Source: Fomes fomentarius (taxonomy: Eukaryota; Basidiomycota; Agaricomycetes; Polyporales; Polyporaceae). From it: a DNA stretch of 64,000 nt. The DNA is taken from positions 372,001 through 436,000 of the forward strand of contig JABYQN010000011.1 of NCBI GenBank assembly GCA_022606135.1, read 5' to 3'. Below the pieces are notes generated by a model, which was not told the DNA's origin, searched no databases, and was given only the letters and a program-made list of their open reading frames with translations. The first letter of the stretch is position 1. Every line of letters starts with the position of its first letter. The position numbers were made by a program, and so were the translations under genes. Below, piece by piece: positions 23,040 through 33,878 of this stretch.

Positions 23040-24869
23040 ATGGTCGCGCCGTTATATACTACCGCTTCAGGTCTTCTCTTCCATGCCGGTAAGATCCTGG
23101 TGTGCACCGTCGGTCTCCCAGCTCGCGGCAAGACGCACATCTCCCGTGCACTCGAACGGTATCTTCGATGGACTGGTGTCAAGACCGCAGTCATCTCGCT
23201 GGGTGACTATCGGCGGAAGGTGCTTGGAGGGGCACAAAAGCTTCCGCCTGACTACTTCACATTAGGTAGGTGGTCGCTGCGTCCGCCGCAGAACAAGGGA
23301 TTCGCTGAAGTTGCCATAAGGCGAGAAAAGCTTGGAGACCATCAAGCTCCGGGAAAGAATTTTCGCAGGGTGCGAGCAGCAGATCTGGGACTTTTTCAAC
23401 AATGGAGGACAAGTCGTCATTTACGACGCGAACAATGGCACTCAGGAACGCCGGCAGGCCGTTGCGGAGAAGTTCGACAAGGCCGGTATTCATGTGATCA
23501 TGCTTGGTGCGCTATGGCATTGTTCTTCTGGGTTATTCTGAACGGCTACTTGTAGAGTCGCTATGCGACAATGAGGACCTTATCTTGTCCAACATACGGA
23601 GCGTCAAGATCTCTTCACCTGATGTGAGAATCTCTCGTTGCACGGCGTCCTATGTTCACCTATCCTAACGTTCGCTCAGTACCGTGGTTGGGACCAAGAT
23701 AAAGCTGTTGAAGATTACTACAACCGTATCAAGGATCATGAGATACATTACCAGCCAGTCGAGGAAACGACCTGGCCTTTTATCCGTATCATCAACGTCG
23801 GCGAGAAAATCATGGTCAATGTAAGTGGTGACAGAAGTCACCTCGTCGGCTGTGCTGATCTATGCCTGCCGTAGAACATCCACGGCTATCTGCAGTCAAG
23901 AGTCGTATTTTTCCTAATGAACATCCATAATCGTTTCAGGACAATCTATTTTGCGAGAGTCAGTCAATACTCCCTCTAGGATGGGATGTAACTGATAACC
24001 TACGACAGTCCGGGCAATCGCTGATCGAGCACTCTTACAAAGCTGACTCCGACCTTTCCCCTGCTGGTTGGGAGTATGCAGAGCGTCTCAAGGAGTTTGT
24101 TCTTGAGCGTCGAGCAAAGTCGCTCGAAGCACGCGGACTCGACCCCAAAGAGCGACGGCTTGTCGTCAGTATCCGCACCACCTCTTCTTACCTCACTGTC
24201 TTAACATTTTGTTGTAGATATGGACGTCTGCGCGGAGGCGGTCACATCACACGGCCTGGCCCTTCCTGACTCACAACGCCAACGACCCGTCACCTCCATC
24301 CAAAGTCAAAGTTGCCGAGCGGCCACAAATGTCTGAAATCAACCCCGGCGTATGGGACGGCCTGACACCAGATCAAGTACGCAAATACTACCCCGACGAA
24401 TGGGTGCGCTTCGTGAACGACCCGTATGCATACCGTGCTCCGCGGGCCGAGAGTTACCACGACCTGTGCGGTACGTACGCCTTAATCATCTTGTTTCTGC
24501 GGTATTGACGTGCCGTTCACAGTCCGCCTCGAACCCACGCTTGTCGAGCTCGAGCGCGAGAAAGAGGACCTGCTCATCATCGGCCACGCCTCCGTCATCC
24601 GCTGCATCCTCGCATACCTGATCGGCCTTCCCGCGTCCGAGATCCCTGCAATCGAGGTTGCGCGCGGCGATCTTATCGAGGTCGTCCCAACGTCTTACGG
24701 CGTGTACTCTCAGGCGCACCATTTCTGGGACGGCCCCGGACGCAGCAGCGGGAACACGCACGGCAAGGACGAGCATAATTTCTACGAGAACTATGCGGAG
24801 GACACGAGGGGCAAGCGGAGGCCCGAGACGACGGGCACAGGCACACCGGTCGCTGCGTCTGTTGTATGA
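23040..24869 (+). CDS. 6-phosphofructo-2-kinase with phosphatase-like domain lacking the catalytic His (486 aa)
   Basis: Eight exons (23040-23265, 23321-23506, 23556-23623, 23680-23820, 23875-23958, 24009-24164, 24218-24470, 24523-24869) sum to 487 codons. The N-terminal kinase half carries the P-loop VGLPARGKTHISR, SLGDYRRKVLGG, and VVIYDANNGTQERRQ. The C-terminal half is the histidine-phosphatase fold of fructose-2,6-bisphosphatases, including IWTSARRRSHHTA and LLIIGHASVIRC. The catalytic RHGE motif is replaced by ARSGQS at the start of that domain, so the phospho-accepting His is Ser. In yeast Pfk26 the same His-to-Ser change leaves a kinase-only enzyme (established knowledge). The protein therefore probably makes fructose-2,6-bisphosphate, the activator of glycolysis, but does not degrade it. 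Acts in the cytosol. It lies about 250 bp head-to-head from the DUF2263 gene. Confidence 0.95.
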
Positions 24870-25325
24870 TAGAAAGAAGTTGTCGATAATGTCTTGTAGC
24901 ATAACGATGTGTAGAAGTAAAGTCTTCCGCCTCAGTGTACAACGATATCGCCTTTGGAACCGATGGCTTAGTGCGCTATGTAGGATATGACATAACTTCT
25001 AAGAAACCAAACCTGGCTAACAAAGCGATTTTCACTGAACGGCGAATATTCCCCGTTGCACAGAACTCAGTAAGCGGTGATAGACGCTTACTGACTGACT
25101 AATAAGACTAGTATGATCCGAACTTTGTTAAGTTGAACTCAAGATCACCCTTCAGGCTCTCCTTCACGCCGGCCACTCCTTCTCTCCGACAAAATACTTC
25201 CAACCGAAGTGTGAAGAGCAAGACACCGTCAGTGACACCGGATCTAGCTGCACCGGTCCTGGGCTCTGAAAAGTACACAGGGACACTGCCAGTCATCTTC
25301 CGAAAGTGCTCTCACTGTAACGGTT
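24870..25325. other. Spacer between 6PF2K and MFS carrier C
   Basis: 456 bp holding the 3' end of the kinase gene and the promoter of carrier C. No other feature seen. Confidence 0.5.
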
Positions 25326-27594
25326 ATGAGTACCGCATCGCTCGTGACAATTGCACACAACGCCCCGATTGGGAAGAATGATGGAGTGTCTGAATTCACT
25401 CCAGCCCTAGGGAGAGGCGACAACGCGGTGGCTTCAACCACTTCAATGGAGACATTCTCCTTGTCCGGGAACCAGAACTTGAAGGACAATGCGACGTCGG
25501 CGTCTGCACCGCGTCTACCCACCAATGCGACCGCAGACCAGATACGTCACCGTGCCGACCCCATCCGCGTCCAGTCTGTGAAAGATTCCGACACCATCGA
25601 ACTTACGGCCATTCGGAAGAATGCTGTGGCTGCCGCTTCTACTGCCCTTGTCGCGGACGTAGAGACCGGTGCCGGGTCTCGCGCCGCGTCTATCCACAGC
25701 AATGAGGGGAACGAGACGACTGCGGATGCTGGTCGCACAACGGAGCAGCGGCGCAAGAGTTTAATCCACTTCGCGGCGTTGTGCTGGTGCCTGTTAGTGA
25801 ATGGCTGGAACGACGCCACGACGGGACCGATGATTCCTCGCGTACAGGAGAGATACGGTGTAGGGTTTCTGTACTGTTTGTTATATTCCTGAGCTTATAG
25901 ACTAACCTTAAGGTTGGCTTTGCCATCGTCTCCATGCTCTTCGTCTGCAACGCTATCGTAAGTCTTCCTTCCGATCAATGCTTCCTCCCCGATTGCTTAT
26001 CACATCTCCGCGATGTAGGGTTTTCTGTCCGGTGCTTTCACCAATGTGTACCTGACAGAAAGATTTGGCTTCGGGAAGGTGAAAGGGAATTATGTTATGA
26101 CTGCGAAAGCCTTCTCATTGTTGCACCCAACAGGTTCTTGTGATGGGTACGGTTCTTCCGTCATCGCCCGTCCACCTTTCCGAGTCCATTCCACGGTTAA
26201 CCCCAGCTTACGACAGGGGCTGCATGCCAGATTGGTGCATACGTGATGCTCATACCCGCTGGACCATTCCCGGTCATGTGTGTTGCCTATCTCATCATCG
26301 GTTTCACGCTCGCCATCCAGGCAGCGCAAGCGACTGGCTTCGTCGCAAGTCTCAAGAAGAACTCAAACGAGAAGATGGGGTTCTTGCACGGCACTTATGG
26401 TGCGTTACTCCTGTCATGCCCGGTAGAATTCTCGAGATGTGTTTGAAACTTGTATGGTGCAGGTCTCGGCGCGCTCATCTCACCTCTCGCGGCAACGCAG
26501 TTCGCCCAGGACCCTAAGCATTGGTCCTTCCACTTCATCATTTCGGCAGGCTTGTATGCCGTGAGCACTGCGATATTGTGGGCTGTATTCCGTGGACGAC
26601 GGCAGGACGGTGAGTACAGCTCCTAATCGTGGATGCAGTTGTTTAGCTGAGCTGGCGCATAGAAATTATGCAGGAAGAAGGAGAGTCGCTCGACGCTGAA
26701 AACGATACGGGTTCCAGCAAGTTCAGTCAGATGATGCGCTTGAAGGAGGTCCACTTCCTGTCCTTCTTCGCACTGATCTATGTCGGCATTGAGGTCACTC
26801 TCGGTGGTATGTCAATTTGTCTACTGACTTGATGTCAGCAAACCACTTACTCGACTGTAATGACAGGATGGATTGTGACATTCATCCTGGAGAAGCGTGG
26901 CGGTAGTGCGAACTCTGGGTACATTTCCTCCGGTTTCTTCGGCGGTGAGCAGCCCTTCAGACTTACTTTGGGCAGTGGAAGTCGGACCTACGCCTTTGGC
27001 AGGTATAATGCTCGGCCGCATCCTTCTGCTATGGGTGAATCGGAAGGTAAACAGAGCACCGTAGCAACTCTCCTGCCTGCTGAAACGCAAAATAGATCGG
27101 AGAACGCCGTGCGCTGTTCATCTATGCCGTTCTGACCATCGGGTGAGTGGTCCAACAGAAGATTCCAAAGCCCGCACGCCGCTGACCGTGAGACTGCGGG
27201 ATTAGACTGGAAATAACGGTTTGGCTCGTCCCCTCGCTCGTCCAGAATGCCATCGCCGTCTCCCTCGTTGGCCTCCTTCTCGGACCCATGTTCCCCATCC
27301 TCATGAACCACTCGACGACCATCCTGCCGAGGTGGCTGATGACCGGTTGTGCCGGATACATTGCGGGCGCGGGACAAGCCGGCTCTGCGGTCCTCCCTTT
27401 CATCACCGGTCTTCTCGCACAGAAGTTCGGCATCGCCTCCCTACAGCCGTTGTGAGTAATCCTAATCACCCACGAGGCGAGCCTTGTATTTACATCCCCC
27501 CTCTTCATCTCCGCTGTGAAGTGTGGTATCGATGATGTCGACGCTTATCATCCTTTGGGCTGTCATTCCTCGTGCACGGTACGTGCCCACCTAG
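25326..27594 (+). CDS. MFS transporter C, FucP/BSC6-like
   Basis: Plus-strand paralogue of carriers A and B. The first exon is 25326-25859, 178 codons, beginning MSTASLVTIAHNAPIG and ending ATTGPMIPRVQERYG. Later exons contribute VGFAIVSMLFVCNAI, GFLSGAFTNVYLTERFGFGK, MLIPAGPFPVMCVAYLIIGF, AQATGFVASLKKNSNEKMG, the central LKEVHFLSFFALIYVGIEVT, and GPMFPILMNHSTTILPRWL. The stop at 27592-27594 follows RARYVPT, the same tail as carrier A. The donors and acceptors I joined (for example after FGFGK and before the final exon) fall at the same protein positions as in A and B. The copies are separated by Yra1, the DUF2263 gene and 6PF2K, so C was either moved or inverted after duplication. Substrate unknown. 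Confidence 0.87.
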
Positions 27595-28299
27595 GTCCTA
27601 GGAAATCACAGAAGACGGCGCGGATCACGCAGTGTGGCGAGCGAGCCTCGTGGACGGAGGGCCGTGGGTATTTCTGCCTAGGTCTACCGATTTTTGCGTT
27701 CTAAATAAATAAGAACTCAATGTGCATGGACATTGGGGCAGGAAATTAGTGGGCCGTGCTCCTAGGGTGTGAAGGGTGCTCATGCCTGAATACTCTATTT
27801 CCTTACAACCCAATGACCCAGCGGCTAAGGAGATGGTCCATTGTCGGACTGCACCAGGATTACTCCTAGTGCCAATAGTGCCAATGCATCCATACGCGAG
27901 CAAGGCCCGAAACGGAAAGTATCCCGAGTGATCCTCGGAGAATGCAATGGCTGTACCTACATGGATGACGCGAGACACTACCAAGGGGCAGTGCACAGGA
28001 ATGGACCGAAATAATCCATCATCTGGACCTTGAGCTGATGCATGGATGGTTAAGGCATCATTGCGCTCGTACTCATTCATCCCGCGATCGATGGGATCAA
28101 GCATATGTAATGCGAGGGCCAGACTGTAGGCCGAGTTGTCCCACCTTCAATAGAAACTGCATCCGACGAGATGAGGCGTAAGCAGATGTGTACAGAAAGA
28201 GTTATCTATCGGGGAATTAGTCAGCATTTCATACAACTAATCTTCAACCCAGATATCCATCAGGATGCGGTGCTGTATGTGCTCCGAACCGAAGAGTCC
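27595..28299. other. Convergent 3' spacer between MFS carrier C and MTG1
   Basis: 705 bp between opposing stop codons. A 159-residue minus-strand frame (27625-28104) has no recognisable domain and is not called. Confidence 0.5.
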
Positions 28300-31252
28300 T
28301 CATCCGCTTCGCTTTGATGCCAATCTTGCCCTGGTGCGGGCCTGCTGCCTGACACGCTGCTGTTCCTTCAGCCGCTTCTTCTGTTGTGTGGAGCTGACCG
28401 CGCCCCCATCCTGCTCCTCTTCCAAGGCCGATTTCTCGAAGGCGTCGATGCACTGCTCCATCTTTGTCTGAATCGCCGCCGCGTCGTAGCGCCCAGCTTC
28501 CGCGGCTGCGACATCCCACTCGAGGTCGAATCCCCACCCGCGGCGGAAGCTCTCCAGTCCCGAGTCTGCGACAGAGTCAGGCAGTACGGGCGCAGACGCA
28601 GACGCGAGCCCGCCTTCATCTCGCCACCATTTGATGAACCATACCGCTGCGCGGGAGACGTCTGGGATACCCCCCCGTTTGAGCATACAGAGTTTCTTCG
28701 CTAGATGCGTCAGAAACTCATGGACGTCCAGTAGCGGCGCCGTGTCCCTGGGAAGGAGCTGTAAATATGCTGGCGCTGCGGGACCGTGTGGCCGTCGCAA
28801 GGTGGCGCCTATCTCAGTCCTTCTGCGGCTAGGCCAAAGAAAGCAGGGTGCACTTACAGACAGGGTCTAGCACGTTGAGCCGGTACAACAAATACGAGGC
28901 CAGCGCTTCAATGTCATAAAGACCCTCCTTGATTCCGGCTGTTCCCGTCCCGCAGAGTTCGGTGAGCGTACGTCAGTGAATTGCGCTTCTCGACTGAAGC
29001 ATTGTCAACTGACCTATGAGCGCGAGCTTGACTCCCCGCTCCGCGCCGTTCATGCCATTCCCAAGGAATGGAAGCATTACACCCGGCGAGTCATACGCGT
29101 AGACGAGCGGATCCACGGAGAGCTTCAACCGGGTAGAGAGCACACGCGTCATCCCAGGCTGCGCGGACGTCCGTAGCGCTTTAGGCGTTGCTAGGGAACG
29201 GAGGAAGCGTGGATGAGTGGTGTTCCATCGTCGCAAGGAAGGGAAGCAAACATACGCCCTGCTATTCCAATGCTCCTGAGCGCATTCAACAACGTCGACT
29301 TTCCAACATTAGGCATCCCCACGACCAATACGTTCAGCTCCGATCGGTATGGATGCTCCTTCGCTATGTCTAAAGACACCGGATGAGTTCGCGGGGCTCA
29401 CCGACGGGTGGGAGAAGACATACTGACTAGCAGCTCGCTAAGCGCCTTTATATCGCGAGTGCGATTCCACGACGCGAAAAAGGTCTTTTGGTCGGGATAT
29501 TTGGCAACCATCGCTCGTTGGAATGGCTGATGATGCACCGATTAGAACAACTACCGTGTCGAATTATTACTCACGTACCTTGATGCCCCACTCGGGTACC
29601 AAGTCGCGCTTGCTGAATACTACAACCCGCTCACAGACGGTGCCATTACTGGAGCCGGCGGCTGATCCATCCAGAGAATACCCAGAGCTAGGTCCCACAC
29701 CCCGTTCGCGGCGCCATTTCCGCAGTGCACCTGTGTATATACGTAGTCAAATTCTGTTCATCACGATGCTATCACAACCAGATCCTTCAGAGTGTGGAAC
29801 TATCACACAACCAGAGATGCAAACGCCACTGCCCAGAGACTGGTCAATCTTTTGTGCTGCAAAGGCAAGATATGATGTCGCTGTCACCCAACCACCGCTC
29901 CTGAGTGGATAGGCGCGGCGTTATCTCGAAATCTGGTGGACTAGTTGGCACAGTGGATTTCCAAAACGACCCGTATAACTTGCCTGCACCAATCAAACGA
30001 AGGGCGGTTCAACCCAGATCCCGGCACCGTATGAGCGGACCCGTCACCACACCATTGTAAAGGAGACCCGTACAGCAAAGGAGTGCACAGCGCGAAAAAA
30101 CCAAGGCAGAGACATGTTTCATTTGTGAAGTGATTTTCAAAAAATGAATGGAGCGCTTGAGACCGCTGCACGCGCCCCATATGGACGCGTCGCAAGGCAG
30201 GTCTTGTCGCTATTGGACCAAGGGTACATAAGCCCAGTCCTCATCACGGGCTGTTGAAAATGGGGCGTACCCTTCACCCAACATTGCCAGAAGCTACACG
30301 CGCATGACCCTCGCGCTCGCTGGATTTGCTCCGGCTGGCCAGTGTATATGAAGGAAGGATCTACGCAGGAAGGAGAACCCGCGACGGATGATAATTCTGA
30401 TTCAACGCGGCAGGATGTGACGCGGTGCATGGGATGCATGACAGCAATGGAAATACCCCAACTGAGTCGATAGAGGCCAAATGAGTGTGTCGTCTCTCGT
30501 TCGTCTCGGGTATCCCTTACCGGCTGATGAGGGTGGCTCGACCGGATAAGATGTTTGTTGAGATGAGGGATGTATATCACCTCGCTCGACGGCAGATTTG
30601 CCCACGTCCATCAGAGAGAGTTGTGCCTGCACACGAGCAAGCAAGACTTGCGGTGTCATAGAGGGGTCGAACCACACCCGCGGACACACAGACAAATGTG
30701 GGGCTACGTCGTGCATGTGGCAACCGCCATAGCACCTCAAGCGTCTGTCCGTCGCCCGTGTACTAGGCATGTCTCGATTGTGTCCTAAGTAAAACTCAGA
30801 CAGCGGCCTGGGGCACATCTCAACTGCGGCGTAGGCGCACAGGATGTTCTCGCGCTGCACAGGAAAGCCAGATATCATGTGCTGCGCCCCACAGCCCATG
30901 CTAACACGCCCCGTCACTGCACGCTTCGCGGAGCCTGGACCTCCGTTGTGAAATGCCTCCTTGAGGAGGCCCTGAGCCCTGTTATTGGCCAAGAGAGCAT
31001 TGCACCATGTGCACAGTCAAGCCGTCTGAGTCAGGCACGCCCCGAATATTTCAGTTCGGGAGGAGTCACGGAACGTCACGTACCTTCGAAGTTCCGGTTG
31101 ATACTTGTCAGCGGGAGGCGGGTGTCCCGGAGCTCGAGCACGACGTCCGTTTTGTTAAGCAGAGTCGGCAGCATTCGCTGGAACTGCAGCATGTGTCCCG
31201 GAAACCATGACGGGGGCACGGGCAACGCGGGAAAGGGAATGTGTGTCAGCAT
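28300..31252 (-). CDS. MTG1: Mitochondrial ribosome-assembly GTPase, MTG1 type
   Basis: Multi-exon minus-strand gene. Exon 1 (31084-31252) encodes MLTHIPFPALPVPPSWFPGH and the DVVLELRDTRLPLTSINRNF segment. Exon 2 (29579-29730) starts ALRKWRRERG and contains VVVFSKRDLVPEWGIK. Exon 3 is 29424-29526; the next exon starts at 29369 with the P-loop VVGMPNVGKSTLLNALRS. Then come TSAQPGMT, YAYDSPGVMLPFLG and GIKEGLYDIEALASYLLYRL. The last exon encodes a charged tail ending ASKRSG. The order G4, G5, G1, G2, G3 is the circular permutation typical of the YlqF/MTG1 GTPases, which act in assembly of the large mitochondrial ribosomal subunit. Oddities: the G4 motif reads SKRD where NKxD is usual, and the intron between exons 1 and 2 is 1353 bp. 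The start at 31252 is the first Met before the conserved region; a longer leader is possible. Confidence 0.9.
29731..31083 (-). other. Oversized (1353 bp) intron 1 of MTG1
   Basis: The donor GTACGT and acceptor ACACAG are good, and joining them restores the conserved NRNFEG-ALRKWR sequence, so the boundaries are firm. Most introns in this window are 45-70 bp. The interior has frames up to 196 residues (30402-30992, minus) with no recognised domain. No obvious terminal repeats or target-site duplication were found by eye. Confidence 0.7.
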
Positions 31253-33131
31253 CGCGAACGTGTGCCTGACACGCAGCGGGTTCCCGCGTGAATCGTTTCC
31301 GTCTGGACCCTGGCGACTAGTTGGTCGCGTGCGAGCCAAAGAGGCCAAATTCTGTGACGATTGACACTGTGTCCGTGGCGGGAGGCGAGAACTTGAACAA
31401 GTCGAATGGCGGTGAGGATGGAAGGGGCGGGGCGCCCGACCATCGGACCATATGCGGCGGGCGCCAAGTGTTGGCGGCGATGTATCCCAATTAGGAAAGT
31501 CACATACAAACCACCCAACGTGTTGACGCCACCTGCGCTCATACATGGTAGTAGAAAGTATGCTGCCTCAACTGAAGCTCCGGTAGCGTTTAATAGCCCA
31601 CAAGGAGGCACCATGTCAGAATATGCGTAGTGCTAATATTGGCTCATCATGCGGCTCTTTCGCGGATGGTGTGGAGACACGGCACGACCGAAGAACGATC
31701 AATCAGCCCTAGCTTGGTCGCACTAGTGATTAAAACCACGTTGGTCCATAAGTAGCTAGAGTTAGTTGCATTGGAATAACTATATGTGAGCATGTCTTCA
31801 TTTGACCCAACTGTCGAATACTATGACACGCCTAGCGAGATATCCTGGCGGCGTAGTCAGCCCGTTGTACCAACGCCCGTCGGTCAAGTGTCTCTTGATG
31901 AGTCTTTGGTGCAATATAGACCTACAGGATTCTCGCTCGGCCAAAAAAAACCTACTGCGGGGTCAGAAAAGGGTACCACCACGGGCAAGGGCTCCATTCC
32001 GTAAGTCAGGATATGGGTAGGAAACTGGTGAGGAATTGATAACGTCCTGTGCTTGGGTTATCAAGCGCTCGTAAAACGAGGAAATGATACGGCTCGGATG
32101 TTCCTCACCAATCTCCCGCCGCCCATGTCCTAGTATCAGGCCATGAAAAGTGCCTTCGTCCGTCCATGTTAGCAAGAAAAAAACCGCTAGTCCTACTGTA
32201 CAAAGGCTCTTAACACACACCTTCGTCTCGACGGAACGGTCGTGGAGTCGCCATCCCGCCACACATCTTTGAAGTGTAACAGGCGCCAAACGCCTGGAAC
32301 GCCGAGTCACAAGTGTGACATCATAGTGGGCGCCGAGAGCGCCACGCGGAGCCTGGGAGCTGAGATTCGCTCCATACAGCGTCGAGATTGGGAGATCGGA
32401 ATTCGGAGTTATGCAGGCAGCTCGTCATCGGGCTTCCCGTCGCGTTTGTTCGAATATCCTGCAGAGCCGCACCAGCGTGTTCCCGTCTCGCCTAGACACG
32501 TTAGTTACCAGTTACGCCTCTTGTATGCACCTGTAGTACGCCATCAGTGGATCGTGGGTAGGTTACAACGATCGGCTCGATCCATTTTCGATCAGGGAGG
32601 TGCCGACCACTGGGCCATGGTGACGCGGTTGCGGCGCTGTGGCTACCCCAGCCGGTGTAAACCACTTACGACAGATATCTGGATACCGGATAGGCAACGG
32701 TGTCATTATGGCGACACTGGCGAGTTCACTGCATGGACAAGAAACATCATGGCGTTGCGTGTAACATAGCGGCGACGACATACGTATGTATACAAGACAA
32801 TTCATGACCTAGCACCTAGCGCTACTTGGGAAACCATGTACACAAATCAGGGATTAATCATGACCAAGAATCCAACCCAGAGCAAAAGCACAGGACGAGA
32901 AAAAGAGACAAAACGAGCGGAATGCATGCAGTTTCAACGATGCCAAGGATATAGGTACGCGAGTAACGAGGACTTCGGTGGGGGGAAGCTTGACAAACAG
33001 AGGGGACGATAGACGTAGACCGAAAACACAGGGGTTTACGACGAGCCAGAGAGAGCATTGGAACGGTACACACGTCTAGGACAAGTATGAGGACGAGCCA
33101 ACCGCTAGTATAGATGAAACACGCACCTAGG
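31253..33131. other. Intergenic region between MTG1 and basic unknown protein
   Basis: About 1.9 kb. The longest frame is 175 residues on plus (32242-32769), with no domain or supporting splice context. Nothing else recognised. Confidence 0.45.
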
Positions 33132-33878
33132 TCAGACCCAGCCCTCCCGGCCAGCGCCGATGGCATCGAAGCTCTTTCCACTCCTTGTCTTCCTCTCCGT
33201 GAGGACCTGAACGACATCGAGGTTGATGAGCTTCTCAGATGGGGGAGGCGAGCCCTCAACCCAGCCCTTCCAGCCTTTGCGCGCAGCGGGGCGTTTCTTC
33301 CTGGCCCTCTTCTCGGGTGGCTCCTGGCTCTCGACGCTCCGCTGGCGATCGGTGATATCCTCGCCATCATCAGGCGTGTACGGCCGCTTCGATGAGGTCG
33401 CGGATGTTCGAGAAGAGATGGACGGGCCAGGAGTGGTCGGTGGTGAGGACGGCATGGGTGGTGGAGAGAACGACGCGGAGCGTTGAAGGCTGGGGATAAC
33501 AATTTGGGGCCTGGCCTGCCAGAAGGAAGAAGTCTGCGCGCGAGGGATGGGCAGGATCGCGTTCTTCGGCGCGACTGCGGCGGGCGCGGCGGTGGAGGAC
33601 GACGCGTTGGACTGCGCGGTCTTCTCGAGAGCCTTGGCCGTGGTCTTGACGCGTTTTTTGTCTGCCTTGTCCCTCTCCTTGTCCCTCTCCTTCTCGCGCT
33701 CCCTGCGCTCCCTCTTCTCACGTTTCTTTTCCCTCCTCATCAGCAGCTCTTCCTCGGTTGGTTTTGGCATGGGGACACCGTTTAGTAGACTAGTAAGGAC
33801 GTCGCGTGTAGGACGTTCGTCAAAAGCGCCAGCAAGAACAGAAGTAGCAGTTCGGCGACGCTTTGAGGGATAGGACAT
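33132..33878 (-). CDS. Unknown highly charged, probably nuclear protein (248 aa)
   Basis: Single-exon minus-strand frame of 248 residues starting MSYPSKRRRTATSVLAG. Three zones can be seen. A short head has a bipartite-like basic cluster and DVLTSLLNGVPMPKPTEEEL. A Lys/Arg/Glu-rich helix (about residues 48-85) follows, with repeated REK/DKE units. A Pro/Ser/Ala-rich linker then leads to a second basic cluster PEKRARKKRPAARKGWKGW and a conserved-looking end INLDVVQVLTERKTRSGKSF. The basic clusters suggest nuclear localisation (inference). I do not recognise the family. It is kept as real because it is long, has ATG context, is sharply biased in composition, and has an acidic/hydrophobic tail unlike random sequence. 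The antisense frames over it are shadows. Confidence 0.62.
   Translation of the reverse strand: MSYPSKRRRTATSVLAGAFDERPTRDVLTSLLNGVPMPKPTEEELLMRREKKREKRERREREKERDKERDKADKKRVKTTAKALEKTAQSNASSSTAAPAAVAPKNAILPIPRAQTSSFWQARPQIVIPSLQRSASFSPPPMPSSPPTTPGPSISSRTSATSSKRPYTPDDGEDITDRQRSVESQEPPEKRARKKRPAARKGWKGWVEGSPPPSEKLINLDVVQVLTERKTRSGKSFDAIGAGREGWV

Noticed and set aside
30402..30992. 196-residue frame inside MTG1 intron 1, considered as a nested gene or transposon piece
   Set aside because: No reverse transcriptase, transposase or other domain; no terminal repeats seen. Kept only as part of the long-intron finding.
32242..32769. 175-residue plus-strand frame between MTG1 and the basic protein
   Set aside because: No recognisable motif and no splice or promoter support.
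32858..33721. 287-residue Arg/Pro-rich minus-strand frame
   Set aside because: It is an alternate-phase shadow of the basic protein at 33132-33878; its Arg/Pro runs come from reading Lys/Glu and Ser/Pro codons out of frame.
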